Assembly: GCF_900104265.1 (NCBI RefSeq)
Contig: NZ_FNJJ01000013.1
Location: 124,001-188,000 of the forward strand
DNA: 64,000 nucleotides
Reading direction: 5' to 3'
Source: Ectopseudomonas guguanensis
GTDB lineage: Bacteria > Pseudomonadota > Gammaproteobacteria > Pseudomonadales > Pseudomonadaceae
The stretch's first letter is position 1. Each line of letters opens with the position of its first letter. The translations under genes were made by a program, and so were the position numbers. Under the pieces are notes generated by a model. The model had not been told where the DNA came from. It was given only the letters and a program-made list of their open reading frames with translations, and did not search any database. Positions 14,344 through 23,970 of the stretch are shown piece after piece.

Positions 14344-14550
14344 ATGGACATCTCAATCGAGCAATCAGGCGGTGCTGATTCCGAAACATGGTTGGTCACT
14401 GCAGGTTCGCTGAGGCTCTATTTCAGAAACCAGCGTTCTGCCTTGGAGTTTGCCAGCAAGCTCAAGGAGCGGGTCGACTCGCCACATTCGTTGCCCGAGA
14501 TCGAGGTAGGGGCTTTCGAAGAAGTTGCAGAGATGAGCTGTACGGGCTAA
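14344..14550 (+). CDS. Small hypothetical protein
   Basis: 68 residues from the ATG at 14344, preceded by GGAGG at ideal spacing. An upstream in-frame start has no ribosome site. The sequence is soluble: MDISIEQSGGADSETWLVTA, then LRLYFRNQRSALEFASKLKE. Not recognised. It lies between two small hypothetical genes, with the sRNA-like terminator just upstream. Confidence 0.55.
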   Translation: MDISIEQSGGADSETWLVTAGSLRLYFRNQRSALEFASKLKERVDSPHSLPEIEVGAFEEVAEMSCTG

Positions 14551-14827
14551 CTGCTGTGGGCCGTGTCGCAAACACTACGCCGAACTGATTCGAATCGAGC
14601 CCGACGGGGGAAGCAGAAAGCCCCTATCGAGCGTTCACTTGAGCGGCGGTCGTCGCCTTCTGGGGGAGAAAGGTGCGTTGCGAAGTCTCGCCTCAATCTG
14701 GTCCGGTTGCCCGCTCAGCGGACCATTGGCAATAACCATGGTCACTATCGAGAACGCTGATTTCTATCTGGCGAGCCGGTGGCCTACTGTCGATCTCAAC
14801 AAAGGTTGAGTTGGATTGGAGGTCGCT
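14551..14827. other. 277-bp gap without a supported gene
   Basis: Only short frames without ribosome sites are seen here. The last 25 bases carry the TTGGAGGTC ribosome site of the gene at 14828. No terminator hairpin or repeat was noticed. Confidence 0.5.
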
Positions 14828-15034
14828 ATGCCCCGTATCGATGTGGTGTCCCTGGTTGGTAGCGCCGTGCCGGCTGAGCTGAGAGCCGATGGTCATATGG
14901 TGTGCTGGCTGCTGATGGTCGATGGTCAACCCAAGGCCGGTCCCTTCGCTTCGCGGGAGGCGGCGCTGGCTTGCCAGGCGGTGTGGCTGCTCAGCACCGC
15001 TGCCCGGCGCGAGGGTGATTCGCTGCTGGCCTGA
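14828..15034 (+). CDS. Small hypothetical protein
   Basis: 68 residues from the ATG at 14828, with GGAGGT 6 nt upstream. MPRIDVVSLVGSAVPAELRA is followed by CWLLMVDGQPKAGPFASREA and ALACQAVWLLS. A compact alpha/beta protein without recognisable motif. Lies just upstream of earP. Confidence 0.6.
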   Translation: MPRIDVVSLVGSAVPAELRADGHMVCWLLMVDGQPKAGPFASREAALACQAVWLLSTAARREGDSLLA

Positions 15035-15141
15035 TTACCGTTTTACCCCGCGCTCGCTCCAGCGCTCCCCTTGGCCCGCCTCTGGCGGGCTTTTTCTTGT
15101 CTGCCGGGTAGAATGGCGATCATTTGCTCGAGGGGCGCCGT

Positions 15142-16284
15142 GTGGCCAGGTGGGACATTTTCTGCAGCGTGGTGGACAACTACGGCGACATTGGCGTGAC
15201 CTGGCGGCTGGCTCGGCAGCTGGCGGCGGAGCAGGGGCATGCGGTGCGCCTGTGGGTCGATGAGCTGAGCGCCTTCGTGCGCCTGTGCCCTGCAGCGAGT
15301 CCCGACACCGAGAGTCAGCTTTGTTCGGGCGTCGAGGTGCGTCACTGGCGCGAACCGTTCCCCGCGGTGGATCCGGCGGAGGTGGTGATCGAGGCCTTCG
15401 CCTGCCAGTTGCCACCCTCCTATATAGAGGCGATGACGGCCTGCGGCGCGCGGCGCCTGTGGCTGAACCTGGAATACCTCAGCGCCGAAGACTGGGTTGC
15501 CGGGTGTCATGGCCTGCCATCACCTCAGCCGGGCGGTTTACAGAAGTTCTTCTTCTTCCCCGGGTTCGTGGCGGGCACGGGGGGCTCGCTGCGTGAGGCC
15601 GAGTTGCTGGCGCGGCGGCGCGCCTTTCAGGCCGATGCGTCGGCGCAGCAGGCGTTTCTGCAATCGCTCGGTGTGGTTCGGGAAGCCGGGGCGCGCTTGA
15701 TCTCGCTGTTCGCCTACGAGAATGCCGGGCTGGCGGGCTGGCTCGATGCGCTGGCGGCCAGCTCGCAACCGACTCAGCTGCTGGTGCCGCAAGGCAAGAT
15801 TCTCGCCGATCTGCAGGTCTGGCTGGGCGATGTGCGGCTGGCGCCGGGTGATCAGCGCCGGCGCGGCAATCTGCAGATTCATGTGCTGCCTTTTCTCGCG
15901 CAGGAGGATTACGACCGTCTGCTCTGGAGCTGCGACCTCAATGCGGTGCGCGGCGAGGATTCCTTCATCCGTGCGCAGTGGGCCGGGCGGCCGCTGCTCT
16001 GGCATATATACCCGCAGGAGGAGGGGGCGCACTGGGACAAGCTGGAGGCTTTCCTGGCGCTCTATGGCGCCGAGTTGCCGTCGGACGTCGCCGCTGCGCA
16101 TGCCAAATGGTGGCACGCATGGAATGCCGGCGAGGGGATGGAGCAGGCCTGGCCTGCGCTTCTGCGCGCGTGGCCGGTATTGCAGCAACATGCCGAGCGC
16201 TGGTGCGATTCGCAGGCCGCTCGGCCGGACCTTGCCACAGCGCTGGAACAGTTTTACCTAAATTGGCTATCATACGCGGCCTAG
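15142..16284 (+). CDS. earP: EF-P arginine rhamnosyltransferase EarP
   Basis: 380 residues. The GTG at 15142 is preferred: GAGGGG lies 7 nt upstream, and the product then starts [20 protein letters not shown], the conserved EarP N-terminus. The enzyme transfers rhamnose from TDP-rhamnose to an Arg of elongation factor P in the cytoplasm, activating EF-P for poly-proline translation. Two Rossmann-like halves fit the GT-B fold; [20 protein letters not shown] (near 275-295) is the C-terminal sugar-nucleotide site. efp follows 34 bp later on the same strand, the standard pairing. Confidence 0.95.
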
Positions 16285-16318
16285 ATTTCTGTACCTCCCG
16301 CATATTTCGGATATCCGC

Positions 16319-16891
16319 ATGAAAACTGCACAAGAAATGAGAGTCAACAGCGTGGCCCTGATCGATGGCCAGCCGTGGCTGATCCAGAAGGCCGAGTTCA
16401 CCAAGTCCGGTCGTAACAGCGCCATCGTCAAGATGAAGCTGAAGAACCTGCTCAACGGTTCCAAGACCGAGACCGTCTACAAAGCCGACGACAAGATGGA
16501 GCCGGTGATTCTCGAGCGCAAGGAAGTGAACCTGTCCTACATCAGCGGTGAGGACTACGTGTTCATGGATCCGGAGTACAACTCCTACGAGCTGCGTGCC
16601 GAAGATCTGGAAAGCGTTCTGCCGTTCATCGAAGAAGGCATGACCGACGTCTGCGAAGCCGTGTTCTTCGAAGGCAAGGTGATCTCCGTCGACCTGCCGA
16701 CCACCATCGTGCGTCAGGTTGTCTACACCGAGAACGCTGCCCGTGGCGACACTTCCGGCAAGGTGATGAAGCCTGCCAAGCTGCGCAACGGTACCGAGAT
16801 CAAGGTTGCCGAGTTCGTCGACATCGACGACTGGATCGAGATCGATACCCGTGACGGTTCCTACAAGGGCCGCACCCAGGCTCCGGCCTGA
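16319..16891 (+). CDS. efp: Elongation factor P
   Basis: 190 residues, the usual EF-P length, with three beta-barrel domains: KOW-like (1-65), central OB (66-128) and C-terminal OB (129-190). The modification loop KSGRNSA has Arg at residue 32 rather than Lys, which is the EarP-type EF-P. The upstream earP gene supplies the modifying enzyme. EF-P relieves ribosome stalling at consecutive prolines. The start is unambiguous ([11 protein letters not shown]). Confidence 0.97.
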
Positions 16892-16908
16892 GCTTGAACG
16901 CTACGAAG

Positions 16909-16934
16909 AACCCGGCCTAGGCGCCGGGTTTTTT
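16909..16934 (+). terminator. efp terminator
   Basis: AACCCGGC, a 6-nt loop and GCCGGGTT followed by TTTT. It lies 17 nt after the efp stop. Confidence 0.88.
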
Positions 16935-16970
16935 GTGCCTGATTTTCAGAGCGCTATCGCGGCTGAAGCC

Positions 16971-17933
16971 TTATTGCTGTGGAGCAGCGAGGCTGGCCTG
17001 TAGCGCCTGGTCCCAGGGCGGCGGGAAGCCGAAGCGCTGCTTGAGAAAACTCAGCAGCAGCCGTGTGCGCGGGCTGGCTTCGCGCTCCAGGCGCAGGGCG
17101 TAGATGCTCACCGGCTCAGCGGCCGGCAGGCCCTGCTCGCAGAACAGCGGGATCAGCTCGCCGCGCTGCAGGTGCTCGCTGCTCATCCAGGTTGGCAGGT
17201 GGGCGACGCCCAGGCCGGCGAGGGCGCTGAAGAGTAGGGTTTCGGCGTTGTTACTGGTCTGTCGCATGCGCTTGGGCTTGCACAGCTGCAGCTTGCCGTC
17301 GACTTCGAAACGCCAGGCGTAGGGCGGGGCGAGGCTGTCCCAGTCCAGGCCGTCGTGCTGTTCCAGCTCCAGCGGACTGCGCGGGATGCCGCGGCGGCGC
17401 AGGTAGTCGGGGCTGGCGCAGACGATGCGGGTCATCGACGCCAGTGGCGTGGCGACCAGGCGACTGTCCGGCAGCGGGCCGATGCGTACGACGATATCCA
17501 CTTCGCCCAGATGTTCGCCCAGCAGATCGGTGAAGCTGTCGATCAGACGCAGCTGCACGTCGAGCCCGGGGTTGGCGCGCAGGAACTCGGCAATCGCTGG
17601 CGCCAGGTGGCGGCGGCCGAAGGGCGAGGGCGCATCGATGCGAATCAAGCCTTCCGGTGCCCTGCTCAGTGACACCGCCTCGGCCCTGGCCAGGTGCAAT
17701 TCGGCAAGGATGCGTCGGGCGCGTTCGGCAAAAGCCAGGCCCGCCGGAGTCACCCGCACGGCGTGGGTAGTACGGCTGAACAGGCTGCTGCCCATGGCCC
17801 GCTCCAAGGCGTCGATGCGCCGCGCCACCGCCGAAGGCGTGAGCGGGTGACGCCGGGCAGCGGCAGAGAAACTGCCGGTTTCCAGCACGTCGAGAAAGAG
17901 TTCCAGTTGGTCGGTCAGGGCATCGGGATTCAT
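16971..17933 (-). CDS. LysR-family transcriptional regulator
   Basis: 320 residues from the ATG at 17933 (MNPDALTDQLELFLDVLETG). The winged-helix HTH spans about 5-65 (SFSAAARRHPLTPSAVARRI, then ALERAMGSSLFSRTTH). The LysR substrate domain follows from about 90 (RIDAPSPFGRRHLAPAIAEF). It is divergent from the TauE/SafE exporter gene, 101 bp away, so that gene is its most likely target, with the shared promoter region at 17934-18034. Effector unknown. Confidence 0.88.
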   Translation of the reverse strand: MNPDALTDQLELFLDVLETGSFSAAARRHPLTPSAVARRIDALERAMGSSLFSRTTHAVRVTPAGLAFAERARRILAELHLARAEAVSLSRAPEGLIRIDAPSPFGRRHLAPAIAEFLRANPGLDVQLRLIDSFTDLLGEHLGEVDIVVRIGPLPDSRLVATPLASMTRIVCASPDYLRRRGIPRSPLELEQHDGLDWDSLAPPYAWRFEVDGKLQLCKPKRMRQTSNNAETLLFSALAGLGVAHLPTWMSSEHLQRGELIPLFCEQGLPAAEPVSIYALRLEREASPRTRLLLSFLKQRFGFPPPWDQALQASLAAPQQ

Positions 17934-18034
17934 GGCAGTCTGCTTATGCGTAATCAGCAAAGCCATTTTGCGTTGCTATGCGTTTCCGCGCTAGCCGTGG
18001 CTGCTTAACATGCACGCCACAGTTTGGAGGTGCC

Positions 18035-18802
18035 ATGAATCTGTTCGACCTGTTGCTCAATCTATTGCTCGGCCTGGGTCTGGGGACCCTGGGCGGTTTG
18101 TTCGGCATCGGTGGCGGGCTGATCGCCATTCCGGTACTGGGCATTGTCTTCGGGCTGGATCAGCAACTGGCGCAGGGTACCGCGCTGGTGATGGTGGTGC
18201 CGAACGTGATGCTGGCGATCTGGCGTTACCATCAACGCAATCGCATCGACCTTCGCTATGCACTGCTACTCGGCGTTACCAGCTTCGTCTGCGCCTGGCT
18301 GGCCTCGTTGTACGCGGTGGAGGTGGATTCACGCACCATGCGCTGGGCCTTCGTTGGCTTCCTGCTGGCGCTGGCAGCCTACAACCTGCTGCGCATGCTG
18401 ATGGCTCAGGCACCAGCCAGCGGCGAGCTGCGTCATCACTGGGGCTGGTTCGGCGTGCTGGGCGGGGTTTCCGGTGCCATGGGCGGGCTGTTCGGTGTCG
18501 GTGGCGCGGTGGTGGCGACGCCGGTGCTGACCAGCGTCTTCGGCACCACCCAGGTGGTGGCGCAGGGGCTGTCGCTGTCGCTGGCGCTGCCCAGCACCGG
18601 GGTGACGTTGCTCACCTATGCGCTGCATGATCACGTCAACTGGTGGATGGGCGTACCGTTGGCCGTAGGTGGCCTGCTCAGCATCAGCTGGGGCGTGCGC
18701 CTGGCCCATTCGCTGCCGGAGCGCCTGCTGCGCAGCCTGTTCTGCGGCTTCCTGCTGTTCTGCGCGCTGCTGCTCGCGCTGGAGTCGGGCGGCCGTCTAT
18801 AG
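18035..18802 (+). CDS. TauE/SafE-family membrane exporter
   Basis: 255 residues from the ATG at 18035 with TTTGGAGG upstream. About eight TM helices in two homologous halves, each with the Gly-rich signature: LGTLGGLFGIGGGLIAIPVL (18-37) and VSGAMGGLFGVGGAVVATPV (about 146-165). The family exports sulfite, sulfoacetate or other organic anions. Divergent from one LysR gene, and overlaps the 3' end of a second, convergent one by 6 bp. Substrate not readable. Confidence 0.88.
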   Translation: MNLFDLLLNLLLGLGLGTLGGLFGIGGGLIAIPVLGIVFGLDQQLAQGTALVMVVPNVMLAIWRYHQRNRIDLRYALLLGVTSFVCAWLASLYAVEVDSRTMRWAFVGFLLALAAYNLLRMLMAQAPASGELRHHWGWFGVLGGVSGAMGGLFGVGGAVVATPVLTSVFGTTQVVAQGLSLSLALPSTGVTLLTYALHDHVNWWMGVPLAVGGLLSISWGVRLAHSLPERLLRSLFCGFLLFCALLLALESGGRL

Positions 18803-19651
18803 GCGAAAACCTTCGACGATATGATCGGCCAGGCATTCGGTAACGGGTGACTGACTGCTTTCGTTGCGCAGCAGCACGATGCTGGTCAACGGCAGCAGCG
18901 GCAGGCCTTCGGCTTCGCCGAGGATGCGCAGATCCGGCGTGATCAGGCTTTGCAGCTGTGCGGTGACCGCCAGGCCGGCGCGCACCACGGCGAAGATCGC
19001 CGACAGGCTGGGGCTGGTATAGGCGATGCGGTAGGGGCGGCTCATCGCATCCAGCGCGTTGCAGGCCCACTCGCGGCAGAAACAGTCGGCGTTGAACATG
19101 GCCAGTGGCATGGGGTTCTGCTCGTGTGGCGTGAATCCCTGGGCCACGGCCCAGGCGAAGCGCTCCTGACGCAGCAATTGGCCAATCTCCTTGCCGGGTT
19201 GGCGGGTAACGATGGTCAGATCCAGATCCTGGCGCAGCAGCAGCTGGCCGGAGGGTTCACAGTGCACCTCCACCTGCACCAGCGGATAGGCCTGGGCGAA
19301 GCGCGAGAGAATCTCCGGCAGAAAACGCATCACATAGTCGTCCGGCGTGCCGATGCGCACGGCGCCGACCATATGCGGTTCGCGCAGGGTGTTGAGCACT
19401 TCGCCGTGCAGCTTGAGAATGCGCCGCGCATAACCCAGCAGCACCTGGCCTTCGGGTGTCAGTCGTACATGGCGGCCGTCGCGCTCGAACAGCGGCCGCT
19501 GTACCACATCTTCCTCCAGCCGCTTCATCTGCATGCTCACCGCCGATTGAGTGCGATTGACCGTTTCCGCGGCGCGGGTGAAGCCGCCGGTGTCGGCAAT
19601 GGCAACGAAGCTGCGCAGCAGTTCGGTATCGATACTGGGGTGGTAGGCCAT
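18797..19651 (-). CDS. LysR-family transcriptional regulator
   Basis: 284 residues. The HTH at about 9-65 reads FVAIADTGGFTRAAETVNRT and VSMQMKRLEEDVVQRPLFER. The effector domain starts near 90 with VRIGTPDDYVMRFLPEILSR. It is divergent from the DUF1127-EamA genes (97-bp gap), which are its likely targets. The 3' end overlaps the exporter gene. Resembles the LysR that accompanies DUF1127 genes elsewhere in Pseudomonas, but no name is certain. Confidence 0.88.
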   Translation of the reverse strand: MAYHPSIDTELLRSFVAIADTGGFTRAAETVNRTQSAVSMQMKRLEEDVVQRPLFERDGRHVRLTPEGQVLLGYARRILKLHGEVLNTLREPHMVGAVRIGTPDDYVMRFLPEILSRFAQAYPLVQVEVHCEPSGQLLLRQDLDLTIVTRQPGKEIGQLLRQERFAWAVAQGFTPHEQNPMPLAMFNADCFCREWACNALDAMSRPYRIAYTSPSLSAIFAVVRAGLAVTAQLQSLITPDLRILGEAEGLPLLPLTSIVLLRNESSQSPVTECLADHIVEGFRL

Positions 19652-19748
19652 TCATCAATCCTCGAGATGGATAGCATAAGAAACATTCGTTGGATTGATC
19701 TTAAGTGCGGACCGACACTGACGCCAACCCCACAGGGAGGGCGAACAG

Positions 19749-19973
19749 ATGAAAGGTCAAAAAGGTTATGCGCTGGCTCATGCCATCCACTTCGAACGTC
19801 TGCCGTCATTGGCCGGCGTTTGGCGTATGCTGCGGCGCTGGCGTCAACTGGCTCGTGAGCGGCAGCAGTTGGCTCGGCTTAGCGATATGGCGCTCAAGGA
19901 TCTGGGTTTGTCCAGAGCCGATGCGTTGCAGGAGGCCGAGCGGCCGTTTTGGGATGATCCGCTGAGAAAGTGA
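19749..19973 (+). CDS. DUF1127 small basic protein
   Basis: 74 residues ending with the DUF1127 motif: WRQLARERQQLARLSDMALK, then DLGLSRADALQEAERPFW. Small Arg-rich DUF1127 proteins influence phosphate, carbon or RNA metabolism in several Proteobacteria; a role here is unknown. AGGGAGGG lies upstream of the start. The EamA transporter starts 24 bp later, so the two are probably one operon. Confidence 0.85.
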   Translation: MKGQKGYALAHAIHFERLPSLAGVWRMLRRWRQLARERQQLARLSDMALKDLGLSRADALQEAERPFWDDPLRK

Positions 19974-19996
19974 CGGGTAATGACTGGAGTTATTGA

Positions 19997-20941
19997 ATGA
20001 GCGCGGTACGCAAGGGCGCCGATCTTTTCCTGTTCCAACTGATGCTGCTGCTGTGCGCCATCTGGGGCAGCCAGCAGGTGGCAATCAAACTGGCGGCGGA
20101 CGACATCGCGCCCATGCTGCAGGTAGCCTTGCGCTCCGGCATCGCCGCACTGCTGGTCGGCCTGTTGTTGATCTGGCAGGGCGGTTGGCGTGAATGGCTG
20201 GGTTCTACCTGGTTGGCCGGCGTGCTGGCGGGTGTGCTGTTTGCTCTGGAGTTCTTTTTCATCGCGCTGGGTCTGCGCCATACCACGGCCTCGCATATGG
20301 CGGTGTTTCTCTATACCGCGCCGATCTTCTCGGCGCTCGGGCTGCATCTGCTGCTGCCCAGCGAGCGTCTGCGGCGTCTGCAGTGGCTGGGTATCGCGCT
20401 GTGTTTTGGCGGTGTGGTGATGGCCTTCGGCGTTGGCGGCAACTGGGCCGGAATCGATGCCGGCATGCTGCTTGGCGACGCGCTGGGACTGTGCGCCGGC
20501 ATGGCCTGGGGCGCTACCACGGTGGTGGTGCGTGGCTCGCGCCTGTCCGAGGCGCCGCCTGGGTTGACACTGTTTTATCAATTGGCGGTGGCCTTCGCGC
20601 TGCTGCTTGGCTATGCGTTGGCGGTAGTCGATCTCGGCCAGTTGCGCTGGAGCCCGATCGCCATCGGCAGCATTCTGCTGCAGGGCGTAGTGGTGTCGTT
20701 CTTCACCTACCTGACCTGGTTCTGGCTGCTGCGCCGTTACCTGGCCTCGAACATGGCAGTGTTTTCCTTCATGACCCCGCTGTTCGGCGTCAGTTTCGGC
20801 GTGCTGGTGCTGGACGAGCCGCTGACGCTGAACTTCATTATCGGCGCAGCTCTGGTGCTGTCGGGCATCACCCTGGTCAGCAGCGAGGCCTGGCTGCGTC
20901 GACGCTTCGCTGACTGGCGTGGATCGCCGCAACGATCCTGA
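19997..20941 (+). CDS. EamA/DMT-family transporter
   Basis: 314 residues with ten predicted TM helices in two EamA repeats (about 12-140 and 155-295). The first begins FQLMLLLCAIWGSQQVAIKL and the second GLCAGMAWGATTVVVRGSRL. The family exports amino acids, nucleosides and other metabolites across the inner membrane. The GGAG box precedes the ATG. The C-terminus ends RFADWRGSPQRS, with the DUF3291 gene 28 bp downstream. Substrate unknown. Confidence 0.88.
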   Translation: MSAVRKGADLFLFQLMLLLCAIWGSQQVAIKLAADDIAPMLQVALRSGIAALLVGLLLIWQGGWREWLGSTWLAGVLAGVLFALEFFFIALGLRHTTASHMAVFLYTAPIFSALGLHLLLPSERLRRLQWLGIALCFGGVVMAFGVGGNWAGIDAGMLLGDALGLCAGMAWGATTVVVRGSRLSEAPPGLTLFYQLAVAFALLLGYALAVVDLGQLRWSPIAIGSILLQGVVVSFFTYLTWFWLLRRYLASNMAVFSFMTPLFGVSFGVLVLDEPLTLNFIIGAALVLSGITLVSSEAWLRRRFADWRGSPQRS

Positions 20942-20969
20942 TAGCTCGCTCGCACAAGGAGTCTGGAAT

Positions 20970-21416
20970 TTGCCCGCTTATCATTTGGCCCAACTGAACA
21001 TCGCCTGGATGAAGGCGCCGTTGGAGTCGCCGGAAATGGCTGACTTCGTCGCCAATCTGGAGCGTATCAATGCACTGGCCGAAGCTTCGCCCGGCTATGT
21101 CTGGCGTTTGCAGGACGAGGCGGGCGACGCCACGGCGATCCGCCCGTTCGGTGATGAGGTGCTGGTGAACCTGTCGCTCTGGCGGGACGTGCAGTCGCTC
21201 AGCGATTACGTCTACAAATCGGCGCACACCGAGATGCTCAAGCGCCGCCGCGAATGGTTCGGGCGCGTCGAACAGGCGCACCAGGTATTGTGGTGGGTGC
21301 CGGCCGGGCATCGTCCGGACGTGGTCGAGGCGGCCGAGCGTCTGGCGCACTTGCGCGAGCATGGCGCCACGCAGCAGGCCTTCACCTTCCGCCATGCGTT
21401 CGCGGCGCCGGCCTGA
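20970..21416 (+). CDS. DUF3291 domain protein
   Basis: 148 residues using TTG at 20970, chosen because AAGGAG lies 9 nt upstream and the family begins at YHLAQLNIAWMKAPLESPEM. An upstream frame overlaps the EamA gene. DUF3291 is a ferredoxin-like dimeric alpha/beta-barrel fold related to monooxygenase-like proteins; FGDEVLVNLSLWRDVQSLSD and VLWWVPAGHRP are typical. Enzymatic activity is unproven. In line with the EamA and glycosylase genes on the same strand. Confidence 0.8.
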   Translation: MPAYHLAQLNIAWMKAPLESPEMADFVANLERINALAEASPGYVWRLQDEAGDATAIRPFGDEVLVNLSLWRDVQSLSDYVYKSAHTEMLKRRREWFGRVEQAHQVLWWVPAGHRPDVVEAAERLAHLREHGATQQAFTFRHAFAAPA

Positions 21417-21430
21417 TAGGCTGGGTCGCC

Positions 21431-22627
21431 ATGACGCTCTCACTTTCTCTCGCCGAAGCGCGCCGCCTGGCCCTGGCTGCTCAGGGTTTTGGCCGTACCC
21501 CGCGCGGCGCCGTCGCCCATAAGCATTTGCAGGCGCAGATCGAGCGTCTCGGCGTGCTGCAGATCGATTCGGTCAACGCCCTGGTGCGCTCGCATTATCT
21601 GCCGGCGTTTTCCCGCCTTGGCCATTACCAGGCCGAACATCTTGACGAGCTGGCCTGGGGGCGGGCGCGCCGTCGGCGCCTGTTCGAGTACTGGGGGCAC
21701 GAGGCTTCGCTGTTGCCGCTGGAACTTTACCCGCTGCTGCGCTGGCGCATGCGCCGGGCCGCCGCTGGCCAGGGCATCTACCCGGGCCTGGCTCGCTTCG
21801 GCGCGGAGCGGCGCGATGCCATAGAGACCGTGCTGCAGGCCGTGCGCGAGCGCGGCGCGCTGGGCGCCGGCAGTCTGTCCAGCCGTACCGAGAAAGCCGG
21901 CCCCTGGTGGGACTGGAGCGCGGAAAAGATGGCGTTGGAATGGCTGTTCGCGGCAGGCGAAGTCACCGTTGCCGGCCGTCGTGGGTTTGAACGCCTCTAC
22001 GATCTGCCGGAGCGCGTCATCCCTGGCGAGCTGCTCAATCACGCCGAGCTGGAAGAGGGCGAGGCGCAGCGGCGCCTGTTGCTGCGTTCGGCCGATGCGC
22101 TGGGTGTGGCGACGGAGAAGGATCTGCGTGACTACTACCGGCTCGATGCCGGCGACAGCAAGCGCCGCATCACCGAGCTGGTGGAGGCGGGCGAGTTGCA
22201 GCCGGTCGCGGTGCAGGGCTGGCGGCAGCTGGCCTACTGTCGGGGTGAGCCGCGCGTACCTCGACGTATCCGTCACAGCGCGCTGTTGTCGCCGTTCGAC
22301 TCGCTGATCTGGGAGCGTGATCGCACCGAGCGGCTGTTCGGCTTCCGCTACCGCCTGGAGATCTACACCCCGCAAGCCAAGCGCGTATACGGCTATTACG
22401 TGCTGCCGTTCCTGCATCACGAGCGTCTGCTGGCCCGTGTCGACCTGCGCAGCGAGCGCGCCGCCGGGCGCCTGGCGGTGCATGCCGTACATCTGGAGGA
22501 AGCGGTATTGAGCGAGGAGGCGCGCCTGGCACTGGGCGATTCGCTGCGTGCGCTGGCGCACTGGCTGGGTCTGGATGAGGTGTGGCTGGCGCCGAGCGTG
22601 AAAACGCTCGGCGTACCTCTTGCCTAG
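21431..22627 (+). CDS. AlkZ/YcaQ-type DNA glycosylase
   Basis: 398 residues from the ATG at 21431, 14 bp after the DUF3291 gene. The protein has tandem winged-helix domains of the HTH_42 (YcaQ/AlkZ) family. The catalytic motif is Q-x-D in LGVLQIDSVNALVRSHYLPA (about 41-60), and HEASLLPLELYPLLRWRM follows. These enzymes unhook interstrand crosslinks or remove bulky alkylated bases. LLSPFDSLIWERDRTERLFG marks the third winged-helix region. The last 4 bp overlap the convergent DAHP synthase gene. Confidence 0.85.
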   Translation: MTLSLSLAEARRLALAAQGFGRTPRGAVAHKHLQAQIERLGVLQIDSVNALVRSHYLPAFSRLGHYQAEHLDELAWGRARRRRLFEYWGHEASLLPLELYPLLRWRMRRAAAGQGIYPGLARFGAERRDAIETVLQAVRERGALGAGSLSSRTEKAGPWWDWSAEKMALEWLFAAGEVTVAGRRGFERLYDLPERVIPGELLNHAELEEGEAQRRLLLRSADALGVATEKDLRDYYRLDAGDSKRRITELVEAGELQPVAVQGWRQLAYCRGEPRVPRRIRHSALLSPFDSLIWERDRTERLFGFRYRLEIYTPQAKRVYGYYVLPFLHHERLLARVDLRSERAAGRLAVHAVHLEEAVLSEEARLALGDSLRALAHWLGLDEVWLAPSVKTLGVPLA

Positions 22628-23970
22628 CGCCGCACCTGTTTGAGCGTTTCGGCGATCATGAAGGCCAGCTCCAGCGACTGGTCGGCGTTCATGCGCGGGT
22701 CGCAATGGGTGTGGTAGCGGTCGGACAGACCGTCCTCGGTAATCGGGCGTGAGCCGCCGATGCATTCGGTGACGTTCTGCCCGGTCATCTCGATATGGAT
22801 GCCGCCGGCATAGGTGCCTTCGGCCTGGTGCACGGCGAAGAACTGCCGGACTTCGCTGAGAATCTGCGCGAAGTCGCGGGTCTTGTAGCCGCTGCTGGCC
22901 TTGATGGTGTTGCCGTGCATGGGGTCGGAGCTCCACAGCACCTGGCGGCCTTCTTCCTTGACCTTGCGCAGCAGGCGCGGGAAGTGCGCTTTCACCTTGT
23001 CCGCGCCCATGCGCACGATCAGGTTGAGGCGGCCCGGATCGTTGTCCGGGTTGAGCGTGTCGATCAGGCGGATCAGTTCGTCCGGGTCCATGCTCGGGCC
23101 GACCTTGACGCCGATGGGGTTCTCGATGCCGCGCATGAATTCGACATGGGCACCATCGAGCTGGCGGGTGCGGTCGCCGATCCACAACATGTGCGCGGAG
23201 CAGTCGTACCAGCGGCCGGTGAGGCTGTCGCGACGGACGAAGGCCTCTTCGTAGTTGAGCAGCAGCGCTTCGTGAGCGGTGAAGAAGCTGACTTCGCGCA
23301 GCTGCGGCGCGCTGTCCATGCCGACGGCACGCATGAAGGCCAGGGTTTCGTCGATGCGATTGGCCAACTGATGGTACTTCTCGGCCAGCGCCGAGTTGGC
23401 GATGAAATCGAGGTTCCACTGGTGCACCTGATGCACGTCGGCGAAACCGCCCTGGGCGAAGGCGCGCAGCAGGTTGAGGCTGGCGGTGGCCTGGTGATAG
23501 GCCTGCAGCAGGCGCTCGGGGTCGGGCACGCGGCTGGCGGCGTCGAAGCCGATGCCATTGACGATATCGCCGCGGTAGGCGGGCAGGGTGACGCCGTCGA
23601 TGGTTTCGCTGCCGGACGAGCGCGGCTTGGCGAACTGGCCGGCCATGCGCCCGACCTTGACCACCGGGCAGCCGGCGGCGAAGGTCATGACGATGGCCAT
23701 CTGCAGCAGCACCTTGAAGGTGTCGCGGATCTTCGCGGCGGAAAACTCGGCGAAGCTCTCGGCGCAGTCGCCGCCCTGCAGCAGGAAGGCGCGGCCCTGG
23801 GTGACCTCGGCGAACTGGCGGCGCAGCTCGCGCGCCTCGCCGGCGAAGACCAGCGGCGGATAGCCGGCCAGGGTCTGCTCGACGCGGGCGAGGTGGGCGG
23901 CGTCAGGGTATTCGGGCTGCTGCTGAATGGGCTTGGCCCTCCAGCTATCGGGGCTCCAGGCGTGCGACAT
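22624..23970 (-). CDS. Class II 3-deoxy-7-phosphoheptulonate (DAHP) synthase
   Basis: 448 residues, the normal class II (plant-like/PhzC-type) length. It condenses phosphoenolpyruvate and erythrose 4-phosphate, the first step of aromatic biosynthesis. Signature parts are FLLQGGDCAESFAEFSAAKI (about 83-102), VVKVGRMAGQFAKPRS, KVGPSMDPDELI, WSSDPMHGNTIKASSGYKTR, and the metal-binding C-terminus GGIHIEMTGQNVTECIGGSR. No phenazine genes are next to it, so housekeeping aromatic synthesis is likelier. A hairpin (24017-24039, AAGCCCC/GGGGCTT) sits in its leader, without a T run. Confidence 0.93.
   Translation of the reverse strand: MSHAWSPDSWRAKPIQQQPEYPDAAHLARVEQTLAGYPPLVFAGEARELRRQFAEVTQGRAFLLQGGDCAESFAEFSAAKIRDTFKVLLQMAIVMTFAAGCPVVKVGRMAGQFAKPRSSGSETIDGVTLPAYRGDIVNGIGFDAASRVPDPERLLQAYHQATASLNLLRAFAQGGFADVHQVHQWNLDFIANSALAEKYHQLANRIDETLAFMRAVGMDSAPQLREVSFFTAHEALLLNYEEAFVRRDSLTGRWYDCSAHMLWIGDRTRQLDGAHVEFMRGIENPIGVKVGPSMDPDELIRLIDTLNPDNDPGRLNLIVRMGADKVKAHFPRLLRKVKEEGRQVLWSSDPMHGNTIKASSGYKTRDFAQILSEVRQFFAVHQAEGTYAGGIHIEMTGQNVTECIGGSRPITEDGLSDRYHTHCDPRMNADQSLELAFMIAETLKQVRR

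Noticed and set aside
21440..23419. 659-codon minus-strand open frame.
   Set aside because: It overlaps the AlkZ-type gene antisense and the DAHP synthase in another frame; low-complexity Arg/His/Gln translation typical of GC-rich shadow frames.
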